Below, piece after piece: positions 12,640-23,319 of a stretch of 64,000 bases of DNA. This DNA comes from Pseudoscleropodium purum (lineage: Eukaryota; Streptophyta; Bryopsida; Hypnales; Brachytheciaceae): the NCBI GenBank assembly GCA_963969395.1, contig OZ017798.1:14066173-14130172 (forward strand), given 5' to 3'. How positions within the stretch are numbered: position 1 is the first letter of the stretch; every line of letters starts with the position of its first letter. The position numbers and the translations under genes were made by a program. The notes under the pieces are model-generated. The model ran no database searches and was not told the DNA's origin. It saw only the letters and a program-made list of their open reading frames with translations.

Positions 12640-14145
12640 AAAAGAATAAAGAATTTGGATAAGAGCTTAAAGAAAGAAAGCAAGGAATGAATTTGGAAGA
12701 TTACCTTAATCCATCTGGCCTTTAAGAGGGAACAAAAGAAATTTAGCAATTAGCATTAACATGCAAGGAAAACACATATGCTTGTGGTTAATGATCAATT
12801 TTCTCTTGGTTTTTTTTAGTTGCAATGGCCAATTAGGAAATAATTTTGGAAGCAATCCTATTTAAATTGCTCTTCTAGAACAAACTCGTACTATTAAGCT
12901 TGGTTTTCCAAATTTAAATTCAAGTCTATCTACATAATGTAAGTTGTCATGAGCATTGCTATCACTATCAATTTCATGTATTGTATTTATAAAGTAAAGT
13001 AATTAAGGCAACTGCACCTACTTCAATAGATTCTTTCCTACAATGAAAACCTCTATTTACATGTAATAGTCTAGGGTTGATTTTGAATACACTTGTTTTT
13101 AGTACTTTGAAAATTCATAGCTTATTCATATGGTATTCAAAAAATGAAAACTATGAGTAGGTGAAATTTGATTTATATTCCTTTTAAGATACAAGAAATA
13201 TTATTTAAGTTAATCCCTAAAGGATAATAAGGCTACGAAGTGGCTTCAACAATTACATTTGTAGAAAAGACCAACTATAAACTTGACTATCCAACCATAA
13301 TCAACAAAGAGACCTTGGATGAATTGTAATGAATCTATAAGTACAATCTAATCAAAAAATGATGGATGATACAATTTTTGGTGAATTTTGGGAATTTAGA
13401 GAAGATGTTTTATACAAGGCAATCACTGAGGTGAAGGAAGTTTACAAAAAAAAAGGCCAATGAAGAAGGTGAAGCTCAACAAGGAATGCTTGGTTTTTTT
13501 TCAAAATTCTTGACAATGAGGAGATTGCCTAATGTAAATGCCTATATAGAAATGGATGAAATATGTGATCAATGAATGAAAAATCCATAATCATTGATTA
13601 TACAAATTTCATATGACATGGGAGATTATGGGAAATAATATGCTTGCCTTTTTATTGGGATATTTCTTAGCAAGGGTTTAGGGGTTGTTGTTGGGGTGGC
13701 CAACTCCAATTGAGCTCCTAGGGTTGCAAGAATTTGTCAGTTTCAATGGGAATGTGGTGCTTGTGCAAAGGCTAGCATATGTTGTATTGTAATGTTTTGA
13801 TTATCTTGATGGTTTGAGGTCTTAGTTGGAGTAGGGGCAATTCAATTTTGTTCATTTTTTGGGCTCAATGGAGCCAAAACATGTCTTTTTTACTTTAAAT
13901 GCAAGTAGCTTTGAATCTACTTGGTCAAAATTTCTTAAAATTTCTAAAATTTCTTCCACATATCACATATGATTAGATTGGCTATTGCACTAAATAATAT
14001 TTTTCATTAAAATTTGAAACATGAAAATGGAAATTCCTTCTAAAATTGATTATTGATTGAATATTTGAAATTTTTTCAAGAATTCTTTTTCTTCAAGTTT
14101 AAAATGATAAGTTTTGATTGTGGTTTTTTTCCAAGATTTCTACAT

Positions 14146-14215
<70 letters not shown>

Positions 14216-16095
14216 TTCATTGAAAGATCATTTTTGAGCTTAAAAATATATTTTTTGAAGTTGGACATACTTAAGCTCTTTGAACTATAGAATATTTGTT
14301 AAGAATTTTAAAATATCTATACTATACAAATGTTACAAAGAAAATTAATGCATGAATCTACAAACATTTGTATGGATGACAAAATCATGATTTTTTATGA
14401 GACATGTTTTCATTTGGTCATTGTTCAAAAATTGAACATCTAGTGCACAAAAGATGAAGGATGATTGCCCCTAACTTAGAGAACTCTTCAATTCTAAGAG
14501 ATTTTTCACTTATATAAGATCTACTATAACTATCGTAGTTGCCCTTGTGCATAACTTTTTTGTTCATCTTATCAACAATCTTATTTAATGTATATTACCA
14601 CAACAAATAATTAGGATCAGATAATGAAAATGAATGGTGACAACTAAGAATGAAGAAGAATGGTTTTGAACTTGGTCATTAGAGGCATTGTAGGTGATCA
14701 CCTAATTAAAATTCAAGTGAGCTCATATTCTAATTTCTACCCAAAAATTGATAGAAGAATGTTTTTATAGGTTTAGAAGTTAATTAATAGCAAAAGTTAG
14801 CCTTCTTTGCACCCATTTGGAAGATAGATTTTTTAAATTTTGATTTGTACCTTTTATTATAGATATACACCAATTGTAGGAATATATTCCTAAAAATTCA
14901 CCTTTAAAGTGGTTATTTTGGATATTCAAAATCCCATAAGTCATCAAAAATAACCCAAATGTATGAACACTTCAAAATAGTGGAAATTAATTTCAAGAAA
15001 TTGAATTCTTCTTCAACTTGTATTCTCATTTGAAAATGTCAACAAAGCATGATTGTTGAAATCCAATCTCATTGAATTTGTGTCTCAACCATGAACCATA
15101 CAACAAGAAAGGTTCAAATTTAACTTCATAAATTTCGCACTAGTTATCAAGTATTAAATTTGTCACTAGCTATCAAATACTAAATTTTCATCTTTTGTGA
15201 GTCATCTCCTTGCTCATAATATGATGATTTCAAGTCTCAAGACGTCATTAATTAGTTAGTTTATATGAAAGTGTAATTAGTCGTCAATCATGTTGTTTGA
15301 GATTACTACTCAAACAAGTAATTGGCACACCACTCATCACAAGGAGAGCCTAACCTACAATAGAGTTATTAAGTTTTATATAGGTTCAATTCAATCCTTG
15401 GCTTCATTATAATAGCCAACCCATTTCTAATCACCCCTTCTATTCTCGTGATATAGACTATTTTCTTTCTGATCCATACAAGATGAGTAGTGATTAATTA
15501 TGGCATAATTTCCAATGTGCTTGTGGTGTGTTACTATTGGCTACAAGATTCATAATATTGCAACTAACCTATGATTAGAAATAGAGGTCTATATTACCAT
15601 TATAGATCAAAGAGGATCTTCCACTAAAAAATTCCTAATAATTATGTTTTGTGTAATAAATTTTTGGGAGAATACAAAATTCTTCCAAACTCTATTCAAT
15701 CTATATATGGAAAAAATTACAAATTCAAAAAACATGTATTCTAAATATGCGTAATTACTTAAGTGGTTGGAAATGGGTTGGCTACCCTATTCATGTATAT
15801 TGTAATTTTTTCTTAATCCAAGTGAATCTGTAATCTAAGTTAGTTGTATCGTGTAAGTACTAATACAATTCAATACACTGAAGCAATTTTGGTCTTTGTC
15901 TTGAATGGAGAGAGCAAGTTTCATTATGGGTGTGAAATTGTTGTGACCAATTTTAGAGGAATGAAAAATGGATGGAGGCTATGGCGGATGTTTGCAAATT
16001 ATAGTGGCACTATGGATTCTTTGTTCTTCATCTTGTACCGGTCATGTCTATATAATAATCAATGCCTTGGCTACTAGTGGAGTTTTGGTTATCTG
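12640..16095. other. AT-rich spacer
   Basis: Apart from the (AT) microsatellite at 14149-14208 I see no gene or structured repeat. The composition is strongly AT-rich, with many poly-A and poly-T runs. Confidence 0.5.
14149..14208. repeat. (AT)30 microsatellite
   Basis: An uninterrupted run of 30 AT dinucleotides. It is self-complementary and likely to be length-variable between individuals. Confidence 0.98.
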
Positions 16096-16099
16096 TTTC

Positions 16100-16830
16100 T
16101 AGGCTAATTAATCCCTAAAGTTTATTGACCATGTTTTTGTCAAAAATGCTCCAAAACTATCATTTCTTGTATAAGTTTCAAATTTTAGAAGAAAAAACAT
16201 TTTTGGATGCATATAACTGTAAGATCTTGTAGTACATTGGTCTGAAAAGGTGTGGAAAAAATTTCAGTAATTTTCATCGTATAGATCTATTGCAAGATAT
16301 TAGCACTTGAAGTGACAAAAATCATTTTTTTGTCCCTTCAAAAAACTAGGCAGATGTACTTCACAAGGTCACATTTGTAAGAAAAAATGTTTAAAATGGT
16401 GGTGTTTCTTCACATTCATTCTTCAAGGCATGTTGCCTACAAGCTTGAAAATTTTTAAATCATTTGAAATTGTACAACATATAGGGAAAAAATAGTAAGT
16501 AGAAAGATGTAGAGAATGATTCAAAATACTAAATTGTTAACAATTAATTTATGGAATTGAAAGATGAAAATTCCAATGGTTGTAATGTTTTAATAAACAA
16601 TATTCACCTAATGCTTTTATTTTTTCCAAAAATATTGAAAATCGAGTTCAATAAAAGACCTTAAAGTTTATTTTGGAGTAGAGAATCTATAATTGCTTGC
16701 AAACAAAAACAACTTATAATTTTTGACTCATTGATCAAATTGAAATGATTTAAAGCTTTCTATAGATATTGAAATCTAGGAAACCAATTTCAAATTTGGA
16801 TTTTTGAAAAAAACAATTTTTTCAGATCAA
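16100..16830 (-). repeat. Dispersed repeat, copy B (inverted, uninterrupted)
   Basis: The reverse complement of this block matches the two blocks of copy A (3235-3684 and 4619-4870) in the same order, without the 934-bp insertion. Landmarks on the plus strand are ttcacaaggtcac (about 16360), attcttcaaggcatg (about 16420) and aatgattcaaaatactaaat (about 16515). No protein is encoded that I recognise. The outer ends are not sharply defined. Confidence 0.7.
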
Positions 16831-17299
16831 CCTAGACTACCTGAGTTGAAAAACAACTTACATATTAGGCCATAACTTTTGACTTCTATTTTCAAATGTC
16901 GTGAAATTAAGTGCACATGAAAGATATTCCTCGTCTACACCTTCTATTAAAATTTGGCCTAAAACATAAAAATTTCTAATTGCACGCACCCTCTCAAAAT
17001 TTCTATGTTGCCAAAGAAATGTAGCTTGGTCCTTGACAGGTTAAGCAAGGTTACAATTCACAATTTTGCGGGTTTTATTTGTAGTTTCTCAATCTTTTTT
17101 TTGCAAGCTCGAGCTTGCAACGCTAATCAATACTAGGTTGAATTTTGGGCAAGGTGTGATATTTAATTAAATCATATTTGAACAAAGTTTTACCAAAATA
17201 ATTGAGGTTTGTTGACTTCTACAAATACAAAATCAGGGCTGCGTGGTGGGTATAGGTAAGTTAGTAAATAATTTATGGATATGGATAATATATATGGAT

Positions 17300-17468
17300 A
17301 TGGATGCTACTTTATGTAGTGAGCTACCTTTGGAGCTTCTGGAGAAGGCGCTGTCCTTCATGCCTGTGCTGGATCCCTGTCAATTTAAAAATGTAATGAG
17401 GAAAATGGAATAAGCTTAAGCTCATTTCTAACTCTGCATTTGCAACAATTCATACATGTTCAAAATAG
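17300..17468 (+). pseudogene. F-box domain relic with a frameshift
   Basis: From an ATG at 17300 the frame reads SELPLELLEKALSFMPVLD and then PCQFKNVMRKME before TAA at 17411. This matches the start of the F-box consensus LPxELLexvLSFLPvxDLcrFrxVcKxW. The expected next residues (KWNKL, ISNSAFATIHTCSK) appear immediately in the neighbouring frame and stop at 17466-17468, so a single indel near 17400 breaks the domain. F-box proteins bind SKP1 and choose substrates for SCF ubiquitin ligases. No clear kelch or LRR partner domain follows. It is either a gene fragment or a recently broken gene. Confidence 0.65.
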
Positions 17469-17469
17469 C

Positions 17470-20380
17470 AAGGGTTGAGGAGCCTCCTTCATTGCAATGG
17501 AAATGCAAAGCTTAAGGTATGTTTGCATCGGCAGCTGAGAGTAGTGTCAGAGCGCTAGCAAATTACAGAAGATATGCAGGCATTCAGACCAAGGGTTATT
17601 CGTAACCTCCAAGCCGATGTGGAGTCCCATGTGGCATGCGGCAACATCCGACTTAGTTTAGCTAGGAACACGAGGCACATTATAAGAATGTGAGTACGTG
17701 GAGCTTCAAATGAGCAATGAAATCAGGGCATGAACTAGATTTCAGAAAGGGAAGAGCGGTGGTACATTAGGAGGCACAGTCAAGGCTTTCAAATTGAGAG
17801 CATGTTTTATGAAAAAACGAATTAAAAAAAAGGAGCTGCAACTGTAGATGTTAATCCGCTGAAGCTAAAGATGCTTGTAGCATTAATGTGTGGCGACAAG
17901 CTTTGGCAAAGCTTAAGTTGCACTAATCTAGGGATTAGTGTTGTTCTTTGTTTGGAAATGTAAGAGTAATCAGGATCCGCTGAAATTGCAGAGACACAGT
18001 GCTTCCCAAATGCCTGTCAAGTTTTCATCTTTAGTTTAAGTAGTTGATTCTTGGATCCTTGTGTTTCCGATTGGTGATACAACACACACGATAGGTCAAG
18101 TGGATAACTCCGTGGAATTCAGCTTCACCTTCCATCACGCTAAGCTGCTTGGTAAGGACGCCACAGCAGATGTCAATATGTGCTCTCCTACAAACATTGA
18201 AGCCAAACTCTCCAAATCAAGGACTTCGTTGCGGATGCAATGGACAACAAAGCAATGAGTGCTAAATCTTGTGACATGTACCTCGCTTGCAAAAGCAGTG
18301 GCAACAAGACTGCACTGACGACTACCCCTCACGCACTCATCACTACACTCCCGAGCCTCCGACTTAGTGCAGCCCTATCCGGTGCAAACATGATATAGAA
18401 CCAGCAAATCTACGTCATACTAGGAAATTTTTGGTTTCGCTAAAACTCCGCCTATATGAACACCTTGGTATTTGCTGACACCACTCCTTTGTAAGTTTGA
18501 CAGAAATGGCTCTACTGTTCATGGACTTCTCCACCATACCTGCAGTCGCCATACTTTGACTACTTTCCCTCTCTAAGCACATTGCTTGCAAATATTCAGT
18601 GCAAGCATACCTTTAGAAACTTTAACTTCATACTTAAGGTCGGACCATAGGAGTTTCATAAACTGACCATTTAAGAGTTGTAACTAATTTTTGGGGAGGT
18701 GAAACTTCTCCAAACATTTTTCAGTAAATTTTCCTTGAAAGACAAGCTCCTACCTTACTAGACTTAAATGCACAACTCTGGTACACATTCCACAATGACA
18801 GTAACATCGTTGTTAATTGCTCGTCACTGTAATGTTTCTCTTAGTTTTGGGATTGTTGCCATGGATGGAGGCTTGATTTGCCAATTTTCAAAGATCATGG
18901 CACCTCTAAGGTAGAAGTACCTATTTTGGATAGGCCCTGTAATTGCTTCGTAGACTAACTTATTGTAGACAACAACTAGATGCAATAGTCATTGAATTTT
19001 TTTTATATTTGTACCTTCTTGTTTACTCATCTCTCTTCTTTCTTGGTCTAGGGATAAGTGCCAAAGTTAACCACAATAGGTGAGGCTATGAAATTGGAAT
19101 GGGTTTGGGTGAAAAATCTACTTTATATTCAATAAAATATTTATTTTTGGAGAAAAAAGTTCATTTGTTTTGGCATTCTTCCACAACCTTATTTTTGCAC
19201 ACACTAAACTCAGTTCCTCATCACTTTCCCACATCATCTAGGCTAAAATGCTTAAGTTATCTAAAATACATACTTCTACTTTATTGCTTTCAATTTTTGT
19301 CCATGATCTTCTTGGATATAATGTGAAACACCTATCACTTACTAGGTATCATTTGACTTGCCAAATCCTTCTTTTAGTGCATATGTTTGTGGATAGTTAC
19401 ATCCCATCACTTCATGATTTTCCTTCTAAATTGAGGCTTTGATTTGTACATTACATACTATTTTTCTTCTATTTTTGGAATTTATGCAAAGGCTTCTGGG
19501 CTTCAATATTTTTTAAGTACAGCGCAGGACTTCTAAAGGTCAAAGTTCTTATGCGTAACAAAATGCCTAAAAGTAGCATGCATCAGAAAAATGTTGAAGT
19601 TGGAAGTTCATTTAGAAATCAAGAACACATTGAATTCATGCTAATTTCTCTTAATCATTATATAGTCCAAATTTTGTGATCCATTCATTTTATTATAAGT
19701 GTATGAAATGCTGCAAATATTATGAACAAATGAAGTTGTGTGGAAATAAATTACCTGAAGCTATAAGACTTCAAGCATTTTAAGAGACGAGTGACCATGA
19801 TCATAGATGCCAATCATGACTCATGATTGCATGGTGGCACACTTTGATTACCTTGAGAATTCATGAATATCAATTATAAATGTAAATGACTATTTAGGAT
19901 GATCAATTTTTCTTAAAGAATGGTGATCATGTTTAAAAAAATTACTTCAATAATTATGATTATGATTTTGAATTGGGGTTTACAATAGTTAATTGTGAAC
20001 TTAGAATCTTGAAATTCAAACATTGAGCTTCGTTATGTTTTCTTTGAACATGTAACAAGCCATGAAATGAAGTCCTACCTCTTTTTCTATAAAGAGCTTT
20101 TTAAGAATACAAAGAACAAAACCAAGGATACAATCACTATTTTAAAGGGCTTTAGTTTAACAAATAAAAACAAATAAAATAAATAACCGAAATTAATAAA
20201 AGACTTATTCTTTAAATTCAAAATTCTTTTTTTAACTTCATTAGTATGTTGCCTTTTCTTAGATTTTTATTTTCCTTAATTTTTAAGTCATTTCCAGAGG
20301 GCCATTTATAGAATTGGAAAAATTATTTTAAAAGTCAAATATATTGGCATCTTCTAAATCATAAAATATCTACAAATTAA
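17470..20380. other. Spacer, first part less AT-rich, no recognised gene
   Basis: The stretch 17470-18400 has a more coding-like composition than its surroundings and may be eroded downstream sequence of the F-box relic, but stops interrupt every frame and no domain is visible. The short frames at 18061-18258 (plus) and 18332-18135 (minus) overlap each other and resemble nothing I know. The rest is AT-rich spacer. Confidence 0.4.
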
Positions 20381-20386
20381 TTTGTT

Positions 20387-20740
20387 GCATTTCCAACTTC
20401 TTGCATTTACTAGGATACATTTTGTCCACAAATTACATGACATTTGTGTAGGCCGTCATTAAACTACAGGGTTCAGTATATTCCCATTTTTTTTCTTTCA
20501 TATTTAAAGTGCTCTTAATCAATCACAATTTTAAGTTTTTGGGTGCATTCTACAAGTTAAGTGCATTTCCAACTTCAAACATTTCTTGGGATACATTTTA
20601 TTTCAAAATTGCATAACATACATGTAGGTTGTCATTAAACTATGGAAGTCATCATTATTTTTCCCATTTTTTTCTTCCTCATTTGGAGTACTCCTAATCA
20701 ATCTAAATTGTAAATTATGTGTGGATTCTTTAAGTCCTAT
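20387..20740. repeat. Tandem duplication, unit about 176 bp
   Basis: Two degenerate units start with gcatttccaacttc at 20387 and 20563. Both continue with a g(g/a)gatacattttgtc-like segment, then gtaggccgtcattaaacta / gtaggttgtcattaaacta, a cccattttttt run and an aatcaatc segment. A possible third, shorter unit begins near 20742 (gtgttcccaac). Confidence 0.75.
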
Positions 20741-21011
20741 GTGTTCCCAACATATATTGATTTCTTTGCATCTCACAATTTTCAATACCTATGAAGAAGA
20801 TTATTTTGTAATTTGTGGTTTAAAATTGAAGGCATTCTTTTAGACCTCCGAAATTTCAAGGGCCACATACATAAAAAATTGTAAGTTTAATGGCATTATC
20901 ACAATATTGTTGTGTAAATTATATGAAACAATTTACTTTACTTTATTGATGAAGAAGACAATTCTAACTTCATAGAATATCAATTTTGAAATTAATTTCT
21001 AAAATATTGGA

Positions 21012-21068
21012 GTTTTAAGGGTTTTTAGGGTTTAGGAATTTAGGATTTTAGGGTTTAGAGTTTAGGAT
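21012..21068. repeat. Degenerate telomere-type (TTTAGGG) patch
   Basis: Successive words TTTTAAGGG, TTTTTAGGG, TTTAGGA, TTTAGGA, TTTTAGGG, TTTAGAG and TTTAGGA are variants of the plant telomere repeat TTTAGGG. The patch is short and interstitial. Confidence 0.7.
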
Positions 21069-21089
21069 ATAGACCATAAAAGCCCAAAA

Positions 21090-21960
21090 CATTGAATTCT
21101 CAAGTCTAGGATTTACGTAGATATTTCTTTGAACCATTCCCAAAATACTCAACATCTGAAAAAGTATGAATTTGAATGTGACATGTGTGGACCCTATAAA
21201 GTTAAAATGTTAAGAGACTAATTTCTATGTCCCCACTTTTGATGCTGAAAATAATGGCCAATAAGAGGAAATCCAATGATATATGAAGATTTGATGATAT
21301 TAGCATCAAAAAGTCAACAACTAGTATTAATATGAGGCAAAGACATGCAAGCTTTTTGGCCATGATTTTGGGGCAGCGCCCAAGAATGTTAACTGCAACT
21401 TAGATGAAGTACATCCAGGATTAGGTTGTGGTGAATCCTTTTTGTCAGACTTTTTTCTAGCATAAAACGCACTAATGGAATCTTGAAAAGTGACAAGATT
21501 TCCAAGCACCTTTGATTTTTAAATTGTTGGCGCCTTAATCTTTCGTGCCACTTTGGCATCAGGAGATCCATCATCTCTCCCACCGAGTGGCTCTCGTAAC
21601 GTAGACTTGCGTGACATTGACTTTGCAAAGAACTTCATTGCTGCCATTGCTTTTGTCATTCAATTGTTCCTCTTTGTTCTTCTCAAACAACCTTGTGCAC
21701 TTCTTTCTTGCAAGTTTTTGGTAATGCAAGTTAGCGAGGTTCACTACGTTCATCGACAAGATTTGCTAGTAAGTTGTATTTCCCATTCTCTAGTTTTTGC
21801 AAAAATTGGTTGTAGCCCTTTTTTCTATTCTGTGTAGTGTCTACCTTCAATCGTAGAAGCTCGTGATTGTATTGTAGTGAATGCAAGTGTATTTCATGGT
21901 GCCATTGTAATGTTGAGGCATGACTCTGTCCGATTTTTGCACCTTAAATTTCAGAATGCT
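21090..21960. other. Spacer with short open frames of unknown nature
   Basis: Overlapping short frames occur on both strands between about 21330 and 21840, for example 21628-21389 minus and 21553-21837 plus. On the minus strand some stretches (LMPKWHERLRRQQF; KNKEEQLNDKSNGSNEVLCK) look like weathered coding sequence, possibly transposon-derived. I cannot identify a domain. Confidence 0.3.
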
Positions 21961-21989
21961 ATTTCATTAGACAATCTATAAACATACGT

Positions 21990-23260
21990 TGGTTATCCTT
22001 GAGTCAAGGATAGAACAGTTACGAGTGTCTACCAATCTTCACTGGTGTATCCACAACTTGATTTTAGAGACAATTTCTTTTCTCTATAGACGTTCATCAA
22101 TGTATCGTCAAATCGAGGATATTGTAGGCATGTTCTTTTTTTTTACATTTGGATAATTATCATCGAGTTGAGGATGTAATCGATTGGTTGTCTCTATGTA
22201 AATTGAGAGTGGTATCGTTGAGTCAAGGATACATTAGTTGAGTCTTGTCTTTGGACATTTAGATAGATATCCTTGAGTCGAGGATGTCCTAGGTGGTTGT
22301 CTATCTGTCCATTTAGAGCGGTATTGTCAAGTCGAGGATATATCTTTGAGCCGAGGATAGATTAGTTGTGTCTTGTTTCTCAACTTTTAGACTGATATCC
22401 TCGAGTCGAGGATAATATAGGTTGCTTGTCTCTATGTATATTTAGAGTAGTATTGTCGAATTGAGGATAGATTAGTCGTGTCTTATCTTGAGAATTCAAT
22501 CTAATTTCCTCGAGTCAAAGATGTCCTAGGTCAATTGTTTCTATGGATAATCGGAGTATTATCTTCGAGTTGAAGATAGAGTAGTTGTGTCTTGTCTTTG
22601 GACATTCAGAAATATATCCTCGAGTTGAGGATGTTAAGGTTGGTTTTTTCTATGTATATTCAGAGTATTATTATCGAGTCGAGGATAGTCTAGTCATGTT
22701 TCGACTTTGGACATTCTATCAGATATTCTCGACTTGAAGATGTCATAGGTTGGTTGTCTCTATGTACATTTAGTGTGTTATAGTCAAGTCGACGATAGAT
22801 TAGTCATGTTTTGTCTCTGGACATTTAGATATATATTCTAGAGTTGAAAATGTGATAAGCATGTAAGTTAAGCTTACATCTGAAGAGGTATCCTCAAGCA
22901 GGGTTGACAGGACGGTCGGACGTTTGGGACGTCTGGACGTGGACGTTCGGACGCGGACGCTGTGTCCGCAGCGTCCGCTGACATTCGCGGATGCTGTCCG
23001 CCTAGTTACGACCGTCCGATCGACACGCAGACTGATCTGGTCCGCATGATCTAGGCGTCCGCCCCGCTCGTCCGCCTTCCGATGGCGGGAGGGACGCTGT
23101 GTCCGCTGGCGTCCGTGCGTCCGGACGTCCGCGTTATGGACGCTATTTTGGGGCGGACATAGAGATTCGTCAACCTTGTCCTCAAGTCAAGGATAGTCTA
23201 AATAAAGAGTGGTCGTTATCTCTCTAGATGTTTTTAAGGGTCTTGTATCGTGAGTAATAT
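21990..23260. repeat. Tandem array with a palindromic core, split by a hAT element
   Basis: Degenerate units of roughly 55-60 bp, often alternating in pairs of about 115 bp, repeat the words ggacattTaGa, tatcctcgagtcgaggat, taggttggttgtctctatgta and attagtcgtgtcttgtct. The core TATCCTCGAGTCGAGGATA at 22396-22414 is a perfect inverted repeat (9-bp arms, 1-nt centre). At 21994-22012 it occurs as TATCCTTGAGTCAAGGATA, again perfect. Roughly a dozen cores can be seen up to 22890. The array resumes after the hAT insertion at 23179 and fades by about 23260. It lies directly upstream of the DUF7869 relic and could be part of that element's end. Confidence 0.8.
22899..23178 (+). mobile_element. GC-rich non-autonomous hAT element (MITE), copy 2
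   Basis: Same family and orientation as the copy at 4226-4588: it starts CAGGGTTGACAGGACG and ends GATTCGTCAACCTTG. It is flanked by a perfect 8-bp target duplication, TCCTCAAG at 22891-22898 and 23179-23186. The length is 280 bp; it has a single version of the 75-bp internal unit that is doubled in copy 1, and the shared hairpin sequence is at 22955-22976. Joining the flanks at one duplication gives a TATCCTCAAGTCAAGGATA core of the surrounding array, so the insertion site was the palindrome itself. There is no coding capacity. Confidence 0.93.
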
Positions 23261-23319
23261 TTGAAGCGGGTGATATGTCTTCGACACGATGAGAACACTA
23301 ATGTATGGTTGCTTTATCT

